Source: Thecaphora thlaspeos
Taxonomy: Eukaryota; Basidiomycota; Ustilaginomycetes; Urocystidales; Glomosporiaceae
Direction of reading: 5' to 3'
Length of the DNA: 64,000 bases
NCBI GenBank assembly: GCA_900291925.1
Contig: UWYS01000020.1
Location: 186,001 to 250,000 of the forward strand
Part shown: one piece after another, positions 43,076-56,144 of the stretch
Numbering within the stretch: the stretch's first letter is position 1
How the letters are laid out: every line of letters begins with the position of its first letter
The notes under the pieces: model-generated
What the model saw: the letters and a program-made list of their open reading frames with translations, nothing else
What the model was told of the DNA's origin: nothing
The model's database searches: none
Program-made: the position numbers and the translations under genes

Positions 43076-46000
43076 CTAAGCCTGATCTAGGAGACGGCTG
43101 TCGATCTGGTCCAGTCCCAGGTCCTGGCCTTGAGGCTGAGTCCGAGTTTCGGTCTGAGGCTGTGGCTGAGTCTGAGCCGCATCCGGAGCGGGACCAGGGC
43201 TAAGAGCTGGGGCCGGAGGCGGAGCCAGGGGCTGGGCCTGAGCGTGGTTCAGCGACCTGTACGCCAAAGGTGATGTCATTGGCAGACGGCGGAGGGTCGA
43301 TTCGCCCAACGCAGCACCCACCGGCGTACCCTGCTCGATGCTGGCATCGCCAGCCGCCGACAGAGCCGAGGACATGTCGCCGCCTCCCTCGCCGCCTGCG
43401 AGGCTCCGCTTCGCGCGGTGGGCCTTGATCACGGGCGAGTCGGCCAGCGCCTCGTCGGTCGGCATCGGCTTGGCCGAGAGGTGGATGGCGGCCGTCTCGT
43501 CGTTGCCGCGCTTCCTGGCTCGGCGGACACGCGCGAGAAAGGCGTTGCGAACGCGGCGCGCGTCGGCCTTGGTCATGCCGAGCTGGATCAGATTCGACGG
43601 CAGGTCGGGGATGTAAGTGTCGTCAGGCGCCGCCTCGCACTGGATGCTCTGCTTGCGCAGTGGGTGTTGGGTAGGGTCTTCGATGATGATGCCACGCTTC
43701 TTGGCCCGACGCTTGCGCGCCAAAAAAGCGTTGCGCTCTCGGCGCAGCGCCTCGCGCGCCTCGATCTCCTCCGGCGCAAGGTCGGCCCAGGCACGCTTGG
43801 TCGTCGTCGAGCTGGCCACCGAGTCAGCTCGCGATCGCTTGCTGTCCGTCGCCGGCTCCGACGTCTGCGAGTCTGACGCCGCCGTCGAGAACGTGGAATC
43901 GGCCCCGGGTGTCTGGAGCAGCTCGTTGCTTTGGCCGGCGTACCCGGGGGCTGAGGGGCCGTTTGCGGCGCGCTTGGTCGATGCCGCCGCGGGCGATGCA
44001 GCGCTCGCTTCTGGACCAGCTTGACCATGCGAGACGCCGAAGGTCACGGGGTTGCTGGTGCTGGCACCGGCGGCTCCCGGGGCTTGGACCGCCTTGACCT
44101 TGGCGGAGCACTTGGAGGTGGCAGATGGAGCGCCGTTCCCGCTGGTGCTCGTATATAGTCGCAGGGCAGACTCGCTCAGCGGAGCCGTACCCTGAGAGGC
44201 TGAGGCCAAAGCTGAGACCCGGCCTCGGCTGCCGGAGGCTCCCGGCGGCGGCACGGATTCCATCGTGGCAGCCCCGTTGGCTTCGGTCTTGTCGCCGAAC
44301 GGGTTCCAGTTGGGCGGCATATTGACGTCCCGGTTGAGGACGGCCAGGTCGAGCCTGGCGCTGGCACGCTGCTGCTTCTCGACAGCGAGAAGCGCCTTCT
44401 GCTCGGCCTTGGCGCAGTCAAACTGTATCTGTGGCAGCCTCTTCTCTGCCTCGTTAAGAGCAAATTGGAGGTGGCGAGGGTTAAGGTTTGAGCGGCTGGA
44501 GCCGGCGCGCCCGCTGCGGCCGCGACCCTCGCCCTCGGACGCTGCAGCGCCCTTCTCGCCCAGTCTGCGAAGCTCCGAGACCTCAGTCTCGGCCTTGGTC
44601 ATGGCGCGCTTGTAACGGTCGAAGATGGCCTGAGCCTCCTGCTGCTCCTCTTGGGCGGCCAGGAGCTCAGCCGAACGGATGCGGAACTCCTCGTTCCATC
44701 TCTTCTCGGCCTCGTCGGTGGTCGGGTACCTGTCCTCGGCTCGCTCGGCCGCTACGTCCGGTCGCTCGACGTGGACATCTCCATCTTCGACCGACGAGCT
44801 TGTGTCCGAGATGGTGAGGCTGTTCTCCTTCGTGCTCCCGGGGGCCGGGAGGTTCTGCTGAGCCGCGATCTTGTTCTTCTTCTCGAGCGCCGCACGCTTC
44901 TCGATGACCTTGTGTGCCCGCTTGGCGACGATCGCCTTTTCTTGCTCCTTGCGGTTGCCGCGGCCCGACTTGCCAATCCGGGAGTTGGCGTGCGAGAGAA
45001 CCTGCTGGGCCAGCTTCGTAGCGATCCCCTTGGGGCGGCCAGGCTTCCTCTTGACCTTGACGCCGGCGACCGCTTTCTTGGCGCCGGGCTCGGCGGCGGC
45101 GGCGCTCTTCGACGGGACCAGCTTCTTGCCGCCGAGAACGCCGGCGCAGTTGTGCGCTCCGCAGTAGCACGGTTCAAGCACGGGCTCACCAATATAGTCG
45201 CCAGAGACTGTGCGGGGCCGGAAGTACGACCAGCCTGTTGTCGAGTGATTATGAGCATCCAGGAGGCATGTATCGGTCGTCAGCATACGGTCAAGGACTC
45301 GTCCTATGACGTTCCCCACCGGTCGCAGCGAGGTTGCACACGCGCGCAGCACACACCGTAGTCGTAGGTCAGCTCGTCACCGGCTTTGATGTGCTTGAGG
45401 GCGAACAGGCCGATCTGAAAGTCGGCCGTGCGGCTCTCGTCGGTCCCGCACAGCAGCCATTTCTCGATGTAGCAGTTGGGGTCGCAGCTGTGATTGGCGA
45501 AGCGCGTAATGTTGCCCTTGCGCCCGCCGTCGAGGAACTCGCCCGCATCGTGGTCGTAGCTGAGGAAGTAGTAGTTGCCCGTCTTCTTGTACTCCTCGGT
45601 CCTCCGATTGGTCTCGGCTTGGTCGATGACCTCACCGCGGTACTCGTCGATGAAGCCTCCCTTCGGGACGCCCTCCAGGCTTCGTAGGCCGAAGCCGCGC
45701 GGTCCACACTGTGCCGCACGCGGGTGCAAGATGACGGAAGGGCGAGGGAGGGTAAGTGAGGTCAGCCGATGATGCTCTAAGATGGTGACGAGAAGGCGAT
45801 TACGTCCAGACGATACGAGTCCGAAAGGGTCCTGGACTAGAATTGCGTCGCACTTACATAGAAGACCTCGGTCCTGACGTTGGGTCGCTTGCCGAGGCTA
45901 ATGTTGGTGCAGCGCTCTCCGCAGGGGCAATTCTTAGGGCTGCAGACGTACTGGAGTATGCGATTCATGCAGCCGTCGCCGCAATTGGACTCCTTCTTGC

Positions 46001-48026
46001 ACTGGCACTGCGGTAGCTCGCCCTGCAGTTTGGGCCGGGAGAAATACTTGTTTGCCTTGATCGGCGCGTAGTGAGGGGGCTTCCTCTTGGCGTCGAGCTT
46101 GGCGCGGATCCTCGCGGCGTCCTCGAGCCAACTGGGCGGGAGGCGGAAATTCCTCTCCTCGGTCAGCAGCTGCTTGCCAAAGTGCATCGGCTCGGGGAAG
46201 GCCGGGGCACGGCTGTCGCCGCCGTCGCCGGTGATCTCGCCCTCGGTCGTCGACGAGACCGAGTTGGCCCTCGAGACGCTGTTATAGTAGAGGCCACTGA
46301 CGTGATCGTCCCACCTCTTCGACGTCGCAAACTTGGGACGCTTGGTCACCTGCGACGTCGATGGCGTCTCGCTCGCCAGCCTGCTCGGCGTGGACACGGA
46401 CGCCAGCCTCTCGGCTCGGCCTTTGGGTCGAAGGCCGTCGCTGGATGACGAGACGTCAAGAGTGGAGATGTTAGGCCGTGGCGTCGGCGTCGGCGTCGAC
46501 TGTTGCTGCGGCTGCGGCTCCATTTGAGCCACAGCGACCTGGTCGGCAGTCTCGCCCACTCCAGCAGAGGCTGCAGCTGCAGCTGCGGCGGCGGCGGCGG
46601 CCTTTGCGGCTAACTGCTTCTTACCGCTTCCCGGCGGCCTGCCTCGCTTCCTCTTGACCGGCGACTCTGTCCTGGAAGCCGGCGTGCCATCAGTGGCAGG
46701 GGACGACGTCGTGGCGGCCAGCGAAGGGACGATGGGAGGCTGCTGCGGCGCAGTGGAGGTCGCGGGCGCTGGGCTAACGATGGTCACCCTGGAAGGCTCC
46801 GGAGTGCGAGGCTCGACAGTCCCGGCCACGGGCAAGCGAGCTCGGTCGCCCCTGCCTCTTACGGCCAGAACAGTTTCAGGAGCGGCCGGAATCTCAGCCT
46901 CGTGAGCCTTTGCCAGGGCTTTCGGCCTAGGCTTCGGCTTCGGCACCTCTCGGCCTTCGGGGAGGGGGTGTTTGCGAGGGCGTCCCCGACCACGCTTCAC
47001 AGGGATCGTCGGCGTCTCGACATGCTGGCGTTGCTGCTGCTGTTGTTGCTGCTGCTGCTGCTGCAACATCGCGAGAACGGGGCTGGGGGTCTTGCCAGAG
47101 AGGCGTTCGTCGAGTTCGTCCCTCCTTGCGCTGGCCTGCTGCATGCTGGATCCCGACAGGCTGATGCGGGTCGAGCGGCGGCCAGGCGTGGTGAGGACAG
47201 AGTCGACCTCGTATCCCGAAGAGGACGACCTGGTTCGGCCTTTGCCCTTGCCCTGCGTCTTCGAAATCACAAGTAGCGACAACTTGTCCTGCCCGGATCG
47301 ACGCTTCAGCGCTCGTTTCACTTCGGCCTCCTCGTCATCGTCGTTGTCCTGCAATTGATCCTCGTCGGAAGAAGTGAGCTCGGACAACTCGCTATCGGTG
47401 TCATCCAAAAAGGACGCGGGCGAGGTGATGTGCGAAGGGTACTGCCTGCTGCTGCTGGCAGACGAGGACGCGTACGAGGCCGATGCGGTGTTGGTGGCGA
47501 TGGCGGCAGCCGCGGACGCAGCCTTCTCGGCGCTGCTATCGACGGCGCCCTCGTCGCGGGTGGACCTGGCGCCGGTGGACTTGCGATGAGCTGCCAATGT
47601 TGACGCGTTCTGGGATCGCGGTGCGGAGGCGGGGCCAGTCTCGGCAGCGGCAGAGGGCGGCAGCGACGTCGAGAGCACGATGGGGCCTTCGGACTGCTTG
47701 CCCCGCTGCCGGAGATGTGCAGGCTCGGCTGGAGGAGGCGTCATTGTAGCGGAGCTGGATCCACGGGCGGCAGGCTGCGTGGCGTGCCCATTGGCGGTGG
47801 CCTGGAGGGCGGTCGGTGTCGAGGTTTGGCCCTCCACCTGCACCTGCGCCTGCGCCTGCGTCGGTGTCGATGTCAATGTCAATGTCGATGTCGGCAGCGG
47901 CCTGGTGGTCACAGGGTCGTTGAGCGTTCGTAGACCAGCACGGCGCTGTGATGCTGGCAAGGTGTTGTTGGTTGAGGCGTGAAATTGCGACGCCTTGCGG
48001 CGCGAAGCTGCCGAAGTGCGAAGCAT
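43076..48026 (-). CDS. ASH1-like SET-domain histone methyltransferase with AT-hooks
   Basis: Histone lysine methyltransferase, probably for H3K36. Three exons (48026-45858, 45708-45357, 45234-43076) give 1,559 residues. After a long disordered N-terminus come an AWS domain (Cys cluster CQCKKESNCGDGCMNR through CPCGERC, about 674-706), the SET domain (CGPRGFGLRS, FIDEYRGEVI, catalytic RFANHSCDPNC near 795, ELTYDYG) and post-SET cysteines (CYCGAHNC). AWS sequence is closer to ASH1 than to Set2, and no WW or SRI domain is visible. Three AT-hook-like motifs (KRGRGRPRKHP, KRKRGRPPGSG, KRKPGRPKG) suggest DNA contact. The C-terminal third has coiled-coil charge patterns and a duplicated basic motif, RNAFLARKRRAKKRG and RNAFLARVRRARKRG. 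Poly-Gln runs are coded by ctg/ttg tracts. Confidence 0.87.
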
Positions 48027-48764
48027 TCTCGGCCCAGAATTTCCAAAGCGAGGCTGTCCCTGGCTCTCTGACTTTTTCAGGGGCTCCAGACCCGTCCCCG
48101 CCTGTCACGTCACCAATCAGGAGGGGTGGAGCGACCCGACGTGGAGAGCCGCGGGCTGCAAGGGCTCGAGTGTCGGAGTGTAAGCCACGGACGCTGTAGC
48201 TGGGTGGGACGCGTGGTAGGACGGTGCACACGTCGGGAAACGCTGCGCTGCGCCTCGAGGCGGTGGCGATGGGCGTGTGGAGACCGAGACGGCACGGGCT
48301 GAAAAGGGGCAAAGGTGGCGGAACGGACGATGCGAGCGGGTGGGCGGGACCGATGGTGACGGTGAGTTGCTGTGTCGTTGCGATAAAGGAGCCGGATCGA
48401 TGTTGGTGGTCAAGTGGTGCCTTCCAAGCGAAATGGGTGGTGGGGCTGAATGCGGTCGCGTCGAGTCGACGCCGGGCTGCTGGTGTGATTGAAGGAACGA
48501 CTGCCGACGTTGTCAGAGCTGTTGCAGTGGACGGGACGGAGTGGCGAACGATGGTAGCGCGGCGATGACGATGGCGAAAGGAAGGGGGAAAGGGAGGAAA
48601 GGACCGAGAGTCGTGAGGGCGACAACGACGGGTGGTGATGGTGGTCAAATCCCACGATTGCGAGCGCTGCGATTTTCGATGGAAAGGGCGGGCGTCGTAG
48701 CCTCGAGGTGAGGCAGTGCCCTCTCGCTCCGTCGATCGGCCGGCCAGCGTGTGCGCGGGCGCTG

Positions 48765-48825
48765 CGTGTCCTGCCTGGCCTGCCTGGCCTGCCTGGCCTG
48801 CCTGCTCTGCCTGCTCTGCCGGCTC
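48765..48825 (+). repeat. CTGCCTGGC short tandem repeat
   Basis: About five 10-bp units of gcctgcctgg type followed by ctctgcctgc variants, in the upstream region of the SET gene. Confidence 0.8.
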
Positions 48826-51636
48826 TGCCGACCAGCCTCTGGGCATGCGTAGCGTAGCGTTGCGTTGCATTGCGTTGCTCCCCTTTTTCTCGCGTCAGCC
48901 TTGCACCAGCGAGTCCCCGCCCAGCGCCTTTTCTGCAGAGGCCAGCACGCCAGTCAGCCCCAAAGGTTGCCTGCACCCTTTTGTCCTGTCTTTTTCTGTT
49001 CATCGCCTGCGAGCGGACGATGGACAGGCGGCGACACCTCACTCAGGAGCGCGAGAAGGTCAGGAAGCCGTTACCTTACATCCCCGTCGAAGGGCGTGAG
49101 ACCTGTGTGAGAGCAAGACGGGCGGGCGCAGCACACGCAACCGCAACCGCAACCGCAGCGGCACGTACGGTGGGGCGCGGCTGGCTGGCGGGCCGGAAGG
49201 GTGGGGACGCTTTCGCCTTGCCTGCTCAAGCGCAGGTCTGCGAGCTGGCGGGCGTCTGCGGAAGGGGCGGAAGGGGGAGCGAGCGAGGTCTCTCTTCGGC
49301 CAGCGAGTCAACACGGCGACATCCCGCAGCGTTTACGTGGCGATCGCTGCGGCTCAGGCGCTTGCCCTTCCTCTTCCTCGACGCCCAGCCTCCGACGGTC
49401 CAGCGAGCTCGCTCGTGCATCGCTATAGCCGCCGTCGCCACCCTCCGCCCGCAATCCCAAGTTCGGCGGTGGACATCGCACACAACGCCCCGGCGCCTCC
49501 AATACGACTTTTCTAGCGCTGGCCAGATCTCGTTGGCACCCCTTTCCCACACCTGCTCTTCGTCGCCGCAACAAGAGCAGAGACAAGACGGTCGAGACGC
49601 ACATGGTTTCCTACGAAATCAAAGGTCGAAAAGGTCGACGAAGGGTGACGGGACGGCTGGCGTGGACCCGTGCCTCAGGCTTACGCTTCCTCGGAAGTTG
49701 AAATCTTGAGAATCTCGCCTTTCGTCAGTCAGCCGGCGACAAGAGCCGAGCATATTGTTTTGATTAGCGCCGGAAGTCCTCTTGGTAGTCATGAATATGC
49801 TGATTTCAAGTCAGCCGACGCGCATATCTTGTAGTCATGACTTTATCTTTGATTGCAACAAAGGACGCCGCTTAGATTTCCCTTTGCTTTTCTCCATCCG
49901 TCTGCATGAGGACACTTGGGCTCGCGATTCTCCATCTCTGTCGTCGCCGTTGCCGTCGCTAGGGTGGCGGTTGTCTCTCGACGGGGGAAGCGGTCAGCGT
50001 CCGTCCGCCCGGGTGATCGCGGAAGCAGGGGACACCTGGTCGTCGCCAAGGGTTGCTGGGCAAAGAGGTCCAAGACGAGGGCCGGAAGGTCCCGCCTCGA
50101 CTTTGCAGCGGTCTTTCCGTCCGACACACGTTACCATCCGTCGTGACCATCGCAGAGCAGGGACGTCGTCCCTACAGACGAGCTCGGACTTGCAGAGCGG
50201 CGTCGAGGCCAGCTTGTTACAGTGTGCCTCTCGCGCAGCGCAGACGGCCGAGACGTCGTCAGGCTGACAGAGGCCAACGGCCCTGAGCAATCACCACCCA
50301 TCGCAGCGAGCGATACAGGCCTTGGCGCGGCCGTGACGAAACTCACTCATCGCACGCCATCGGCAGGATTATCAAGCCAGGTGCGGCAAAGGGGCTCGAG
50401 CGTTGTCGTCGAGCACGGTCAAAGTTAGGTGAGCTCTCGGCACAGGCAGAAAAAGGGCAAAAACGGACGACGGAAAACCAAGCCCAACAAAATAGGCGAC
50501 ACGGCGGAGCTGGCGACATGCGGCACCGAAACCCACCAGCGAGGCCGTCGCCCTCGCCACTCCAACCACCGCTGCTCGGCCCAGCCGACATGTACGGCAG
50601 GTCCGAGCGGCGGTCCTTGAGCCTCTGGCCAGCCAACGGTGCCGCCCTTCACCCCGATCCCCTTTTCAGGCCTCTTCAGGGCTTGCCTTTGTGTTGCAGC
50701 TTCCTTCACCCCGATCCGGCCGGACTCTGTCGCTGACGTCGCGGTGGCGCCACTCCTTTACACCATTTACTTGCGTATCCGACAGCACGCAGCTTGTCGA
50801 GTGTGGACCACTGAACACGCCAGGCAGAAGCGCACCGTCCTCCGAGAAAGCATCGACCTCTCCTCGCTCGGATCCAGCGGCATCGTGGTACGTGGCATCG
50901 CCACATATCGGATTCACCAACCTGCTCAACCTCTCGAGTCGTCATCCACCCAGACGAGCTTTCGCTGGATAGCTTTGTATATTTGGAGGACAGGGTCGAG
51001 TGCGCAACAAGACAAGCGACGATCCGCCGGACCGTCGAAGGTCACACATGCTGCCATCTCTCCTCCCTTGCCCGCGAACACCACCGTCGCTCCGTCGCGA
51101 GGAAGCGCGATCGACCAAGCACCGGTGTGGTTCCGCGAGTACGCCCTTTCCTGACCTGTCGTTTATCCCAGGACGCCGAGACGCTAAGGATCCTCTTCCA
51201 CGTACGGGCAACTCTGGTCTGAACCCCGTCTGACGGTCTCGGACGTCAAGCTCACACCTTTTCCTTCACGCATGAGGCTAGTCGTCCGTCCAAAGCTCAG
51301 CCACATATCCACACTATCCTTCCCAAAAGCCTGGACCGCTGGAACGACAATTTCTGTAGCTCTTAGCTCTGACCCTCGCGGGACTGTGTAGGTTCCAACG
51401 CCACATCCACTCTAGCTGGACTAGGGTAGCGCACTTCCGATGCCCACCGCAGTCAGCCCGACCTTGTTCTCGAATCCGATTCGACCACATCACCTCCCTG
51501 CCAACCATTGGCTCTCCAGACGAACCAACACCATTGCTTGCTCTGCCACCATCCTGAACTCACACATACCTTCTTTCGTTGACATGCCTGTCGTCTTCGG
51601 TACCATCCCCTCGAGCACTGATCACCCACGAAGGAG

Positions 51637-51718
51637 CAAAGACTAGTGCAGCACGACGCAACTACGCCGGGTATCACCAACGCTGGACCAAAGACTAGTC
51701 CAGCACGACGCTACTCCT
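51637..51718 (+). repeat. Two direct near-copies of a 28-bp sequence
   Basis: aaagactagtgcagcacgac at 51637 and aaagactagtccagcacgac at 51691, continuing with gcaacta versus gctactc. The copies start 54 bp apart and differ at few positions. Confidence 0.85.
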
Positions 51719-52399
51719 TATGCATCTTCGTATTCTTGATTCTCTCTCTCTCTCTCTCTCTTCATCTCGTCCGTCCTCATTTGGTACGTTTCTCGGACCA
51801 CATCAACCCTATCCTCCCTCGCCCACGAGCTCATCACACAGCCCACACTTCAACAACGTACTCCATCCTCATAACGGGAAGCGTACCTATCAGTCTCGAT
51901 CGATCTCCATTCATCTTTCCAACCCATCCCGATCAAGGGTCTACGAATACCATCCACTTCAAGCTTCTTCTATCCTGCGGTCAAAACCGTTTCAAGGTTA
52001 GTATCGATATCCACCTTTCGTCCCTCCACGGCCGACTAAGGAGAACAAAGTCTAAAACCTTCATCTTCCCACACCACCTTCCCCACTTCTCCGGTAAAGT
52101 TATATCCTGACCTTGTTTTACGTTACTCCAAGGGGAAAAAAAAAACAAAACAAAACAAAACAAAACCTGCAGTCGTGAAATCGACTCTCCCTCGTCAATG
52201 ACATCAGACTCAACCCACCCACCATCAACCGTCAACGAACTTCGAGGGTACAACTTGCATCCCCCTCGCCTCATCACACATCGAAGCAGATACATATACA
52301 CAAGCACCAACGAAACCACACCCTCCAAATTCTTCTCCCCAAAAAAAAACAACAAAAAACACCATCAATAAATGCACATCGACACCTTCGCATTTCATT

Positions 52400-53039
52400 T
52401 CAAGCCGGTACGCCTGCATTTGCACCAAAAGATCCATACGCCCCGGGACCGGTTCCGAATTTCCTCTGAAAATGGATCAATTCCCTCGTCAATTCGTCCA
52501 TCAATCTCATGCTCAACGGCAGATTGTCAAACACCGACGTCGACGTTTTCGTCTCGCCGTTGCCTGTACCAACGACGGTGGTGGTGGGTTGCGGCGTGAC
52601 GAATGGTGGTGGTGTCTCGACGGCATCTCCACCTGTCGATGGAGGTTGTGGTGTACCGGGCCTTTCATCGTCATCGACGGACGGTTTCGCCCCTTCCTTC
52701 GTCGTGGTCTCGTCTTCGTTCTCCTCCGCCTCGACGTCCTCGTCCACGTAGTACTCCGGCACGATCCCGAGCAACCGCATCCTCTTCTCCCTGTCCACCG
52801 CTTCGATCTGGCTTCTTGTCACGTATTCGCCAATGTTGCGCACGCGTTTCCTCATCTCGGCCAACGTCATCCGACGACCCGGGAAGCGAACCTTTGTCGT
52901 AGCTTCGATCGCCGAGACTACGCTGTAGGGACTCGGAGTCGACGTCGAGGAGGAGGAAGAAGAAGAAGACGACGGGGCTGCGGCGTTGCTAGTGGTGATG
53001 ATGCCGGATGGCGCCGCAGCACCTGACGCGGACGGCAAG

Positions 53040-53079
<40 letters not shown>

Positions 53080-55601
53080 CTGCTGCTGCGACGGCGGCGG
53101 CGGCGTTGGCTGTAGCTGCTCGACGGGCGTTTGAAGAAGGCGTGACGGCCTTCGAGCCGCTAGTCTGGGCTTGATGCGAGTTCGAAACGCTGGTGGGCAA
53201 GAGGTAGGCCAGGTGGGCCAGGTGGTCCGGCAGGCCCCAGGGCACACCCGGGTTGTACGTCCTCGAGTTGCCGCTTCCGCCAGCGCTGCCGTTGCTCCCG
53301 CCTCCGTTTCCTCCATCTGCGGGCGTCGGCGTACCCGTCCGGCTGCCGATGCCGCCGATGCCGCTGTTGTCCCTCGTCGATCGACGCGCCGCTTCCGCTC
53401 GGCTCTTGCTCAGACTCGGGCTGGGCGAGTGCGACGTCAGGTTGGATGCGGACGTCAAGCCGCCCTTTGCGCCCGCGGCGACGGCGGCACCATGCGGCCC
53501 GTTGTTGTTAGACGAGGCGGCCGAGACGGCGTTGCGGTCCTTGTTCCTGTACGTGTACTGATTAGGGTGTCGAGGCTTGGCGTCGGCCGTAGCAGAGGCC
53601 TCGCGAGCGGCGCTGCCGCTGTTTGCGCCGCCCTTCTTCTTGTTCTTGTCCTTGGACGACGACGAGCTGCCGCCAGCGCCGGCCTCCTCCTTGTCGATGA
53701 CACCGCCGCCCAGCTGCGATTCGCCCACATGCGCGTGACCGTGACCGCGGCGGTGGACATGTGCTCCGTCTTCGTCGCCGTCTTCGTCGCCGCCAAGGTG
53801 CGCCGAGCCTCCTCCATCTCCGCCCGCGACGCTCGTCCTCCGGCGCTTGGCGAGCTCGGCGGCGGGCGTGTTGGACGCCTCGTCGGACGGATCGGGCGTC
53901 AGCGCGCTGTCCTTGTCGTCTGCGTCGTCGGTGCTACCGCGCTTGCGCTTCTTGACGCCGCGCCGATCGTCCGGTGCGGCGCCACTGCCATTCTGCGCCT
54001 CGCTCGCTTCCCATGACTCGTTCTCGTTGAGCAGACCCGGCGGGATCGGCTCCCAACCTCCGTAGGCCGAGTCGCGGCTGTTCATGGTGTTGCGTCGCTT
54101 TGGGCTCTTTGGCATCTGCTGTTTGTTGTTCTCCGAGTCCGTCCGGCTGTGCGAGCCCTGCCGACGTTCGCGCGACGACGGCGTAGAGTAGGCGGTGTTG
54201 GTCTCGGCCTGGCTGCGCCGAGCGTTAGCCTGCGCCAGGGCGGCGATCGACTCACGCGCCTGGCTCAGCTCGCGTGCGGTGTACTTGGAGCTCTGCTTGC
54301 TACCCTTCTTGCCACCGCGCGGCTGAGGAAGCAGGCCAAACGAGCGGAGCAGCGGGATGTGGAGCTCCGGCTTGCACTGCTCGCAGAAGTAGACGTCTGG
54401 GCAGTCCTCTTCGAACTGCATGCCCATGCAGACGCAGTGCTGCCAGCACTTGCACGTCTCGCACTGGATCATCAGGCCAACGTTCTCGTCTGTGCGGGCG
54501 GGAAGGTGTAGTGGATGGACGAGGATGAAAGAGCGAAGAATGCGAAGAAGAGGCAAGTCAGCGGGTCGGTCGTGCGAATCCAATCTCCGTGGCAAGCCCC
54601 TTGGCGTGCCACTCACCTGCACTGCCGCAGACGCAGCGTGTAACGCCTTCATCGCCGCCTTCGGGGTCGATCTCGGCATCTGCTCCCGCTTCCCCGTCCG
54701 CGTAGTCGGCCTCCTCCATCGAGACGTCGGGGGCCGACAAGCCGTTCCGCGCCTCTGCGACGCTGGCTTCGACCTCCTCCAGCTTGGGCATCTGCTCGTG
54801 CGGCTGGTCAGACGCTGCCGCCGCCGCTGCCAGCTGCTCGGGCTCGTTGGCAGAGGCATCATCTGCGCCGGCGCTCTTGTCGCGCTTGCCCTTGGGATCG
54901 GGCGAGCCGTTGGGCGCTCTGCGGGTCCTCCGCGGGCCCGAGACCTCGTTGACGGTGTCGCCGAAAGAGGCAAGGCCGAGCTGGGCTAGCTCCTTGTTGG
55001 TGTTGGTGGATGACGAGCGTGGACGCTTTGACCTAGACCCGCTGCTCTCTGAAGAGGCGGATGCTTCCCTCCGCTTCGGGGAGGACGCCGACGTGGATGC
55101 TCCTGCAGGTTCGGCGCCCTGCTGCTGCTGGTGCGAGTCGTGTGAGGAGGCGGTAGCAGTGGCCCGGTCGTCTTCCTCTTTGATCTCGCCTTCCTCTGCC
55201 TCGTTTGCGGATGCGCTGTCGAGGGCGGCTCTCGCCTCCCTCTCTTCGCTGCTGCCGCTCTTTGGGCTGTTTGACTTGCCCTTGCTCTTGGCGCCCTTCT
55301 TTGCCTTGCCATTCTTGCCGCCCTTCTTAGGCGAGTGCGAGGCGTTGCTGCTGTTGTTGGGTGCTGCTGGGTCGACGTGAAGCTGAGCTGATGCGTCTGC
55401 TGCGTCGGCCTCGGTGTCTTGTAAGCCGTTGGTAGGCTGTTGACCATCCGTCTTGGCGCCCACTTCTGACTCAAGCTGCAATTCTGCAGTGATGTTGGCG
55501 GAGGCGCTGTTGTCGGTAGCGGCTGTTTCGGCGGCTGCCGTAGCTTCGGTGCTGGAATCTGTGGTTGAAGCTTGCGCCTCTTGGGCCTTGGCGGCTGCCA
55601 T
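52400..55601 (-). CDS. CTI6: PHD-finger protein, CTI6-like (Rpd3L complex)
   Basis: Chromatin reader resembling Cti6, a PHD-finger subunit of the Rpd3 large histone deacetylase complex. Two exons, 55601-54617 and 54489-52400, give 1,024 residues. The intron splits the PHD finger: exon 1 ends RCVCGSA, exon 2 begins DENVGLMIQCETC, then WQHCVCMGM and PDVYFCEQC, completing the C4HC3 zinc ligands (about 323-367). N-terminal 320 residues are acidic, Ser/Ala-rich. The C-terminal block RRMTLAEMRKRVRNIGEYVT, SQIEAVDREKRMRLLG and the last helix LPLSMRLMDELTRELIHFQ match the conserved end of Cti6 proteins and probably bind the complex. Poly-Ala from ctg/gct tracts sits near 740. Confidence 0.85.
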
Positions 55602-56113
55602 GGCTGCTATTGCTGTGGTATTGGTGTGGCGCGACGGGGCCTGCGTAGTGGAGCCGAGCGAGCGAGTGGCGTGTTGGTACGGGTGACGAGGATCGGGTCA
55701 GGAGGTGTGTTGAGTGCGAGAGGTGGATGGGCTGGTGAGCACCGGAGGCGGACGGCGCTGCCTGCTACCGGTCGCCTGGTGGTGGATGGAGGGCGTGAGA
55801 GGAGAGCATGTATCGGCAGCGGGAGCAGAGAAGCAGAAGAGGGGAAGACAAGAAGATGTAGGCGAGCGAGCGAGCAATCTGGGCTAGGGAGCAGTGACTC
55901 GGCAGGCAGTAGCAGGAGCAGGGGCGAAAGGCGGGACGGATGGGCCAGCGAGGATGTGGAAGTGGCGCAGAGTGTTGGGCGAAGAAGGGTGCACTGGGCG
56001 GGCTGGCGGTGCTAGAGTGGGGCGGGAGGGTGAGGTGGCGAAGATGAGCCTGGGAGATGGTAGAGTGACGGAGAAGAGGGTTAAGCGGGCGGAGCGAAGG
56101 GCAGAGGGAGAGA

Positions 56114-56143
<30 letters not shown>
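56114..56143 (+). repeat. GTC trinucleotide repeat
   Basis: Ten uninterrupted gtc triplets in non-coding DNA upstream of CTI6. Confidence 0.9.

Positions 56144-56144
<1 letters not shown>

Larger units (their letters stand above)
48027..52399. other. 4.4-kb stretch without a convincing gene
   Basis: It holds the promoter of the SET gene on the left and the 3' end of CTI6 on the right. Repeats seen: tgcc/ctgcctggc units at 48765-48825, a ct repeat at 51736-51760, an aaaac run at 52138-52166, and two 28-bp near-copies near 51640 and 51694. Open frames are many but short, overlapping and without recognisable motifs. A spliced gene lacking known domains, or a non-coding transcript, could be hidden here. 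Confidence 0.45.

Noticed and set aside
48870..49709. Plus-strand 279-residue frame upstream of the SET gene
   Set aside because: Arg/Ala/Pro-rich, no motif, random-looking composition; no intron or start context that helps.
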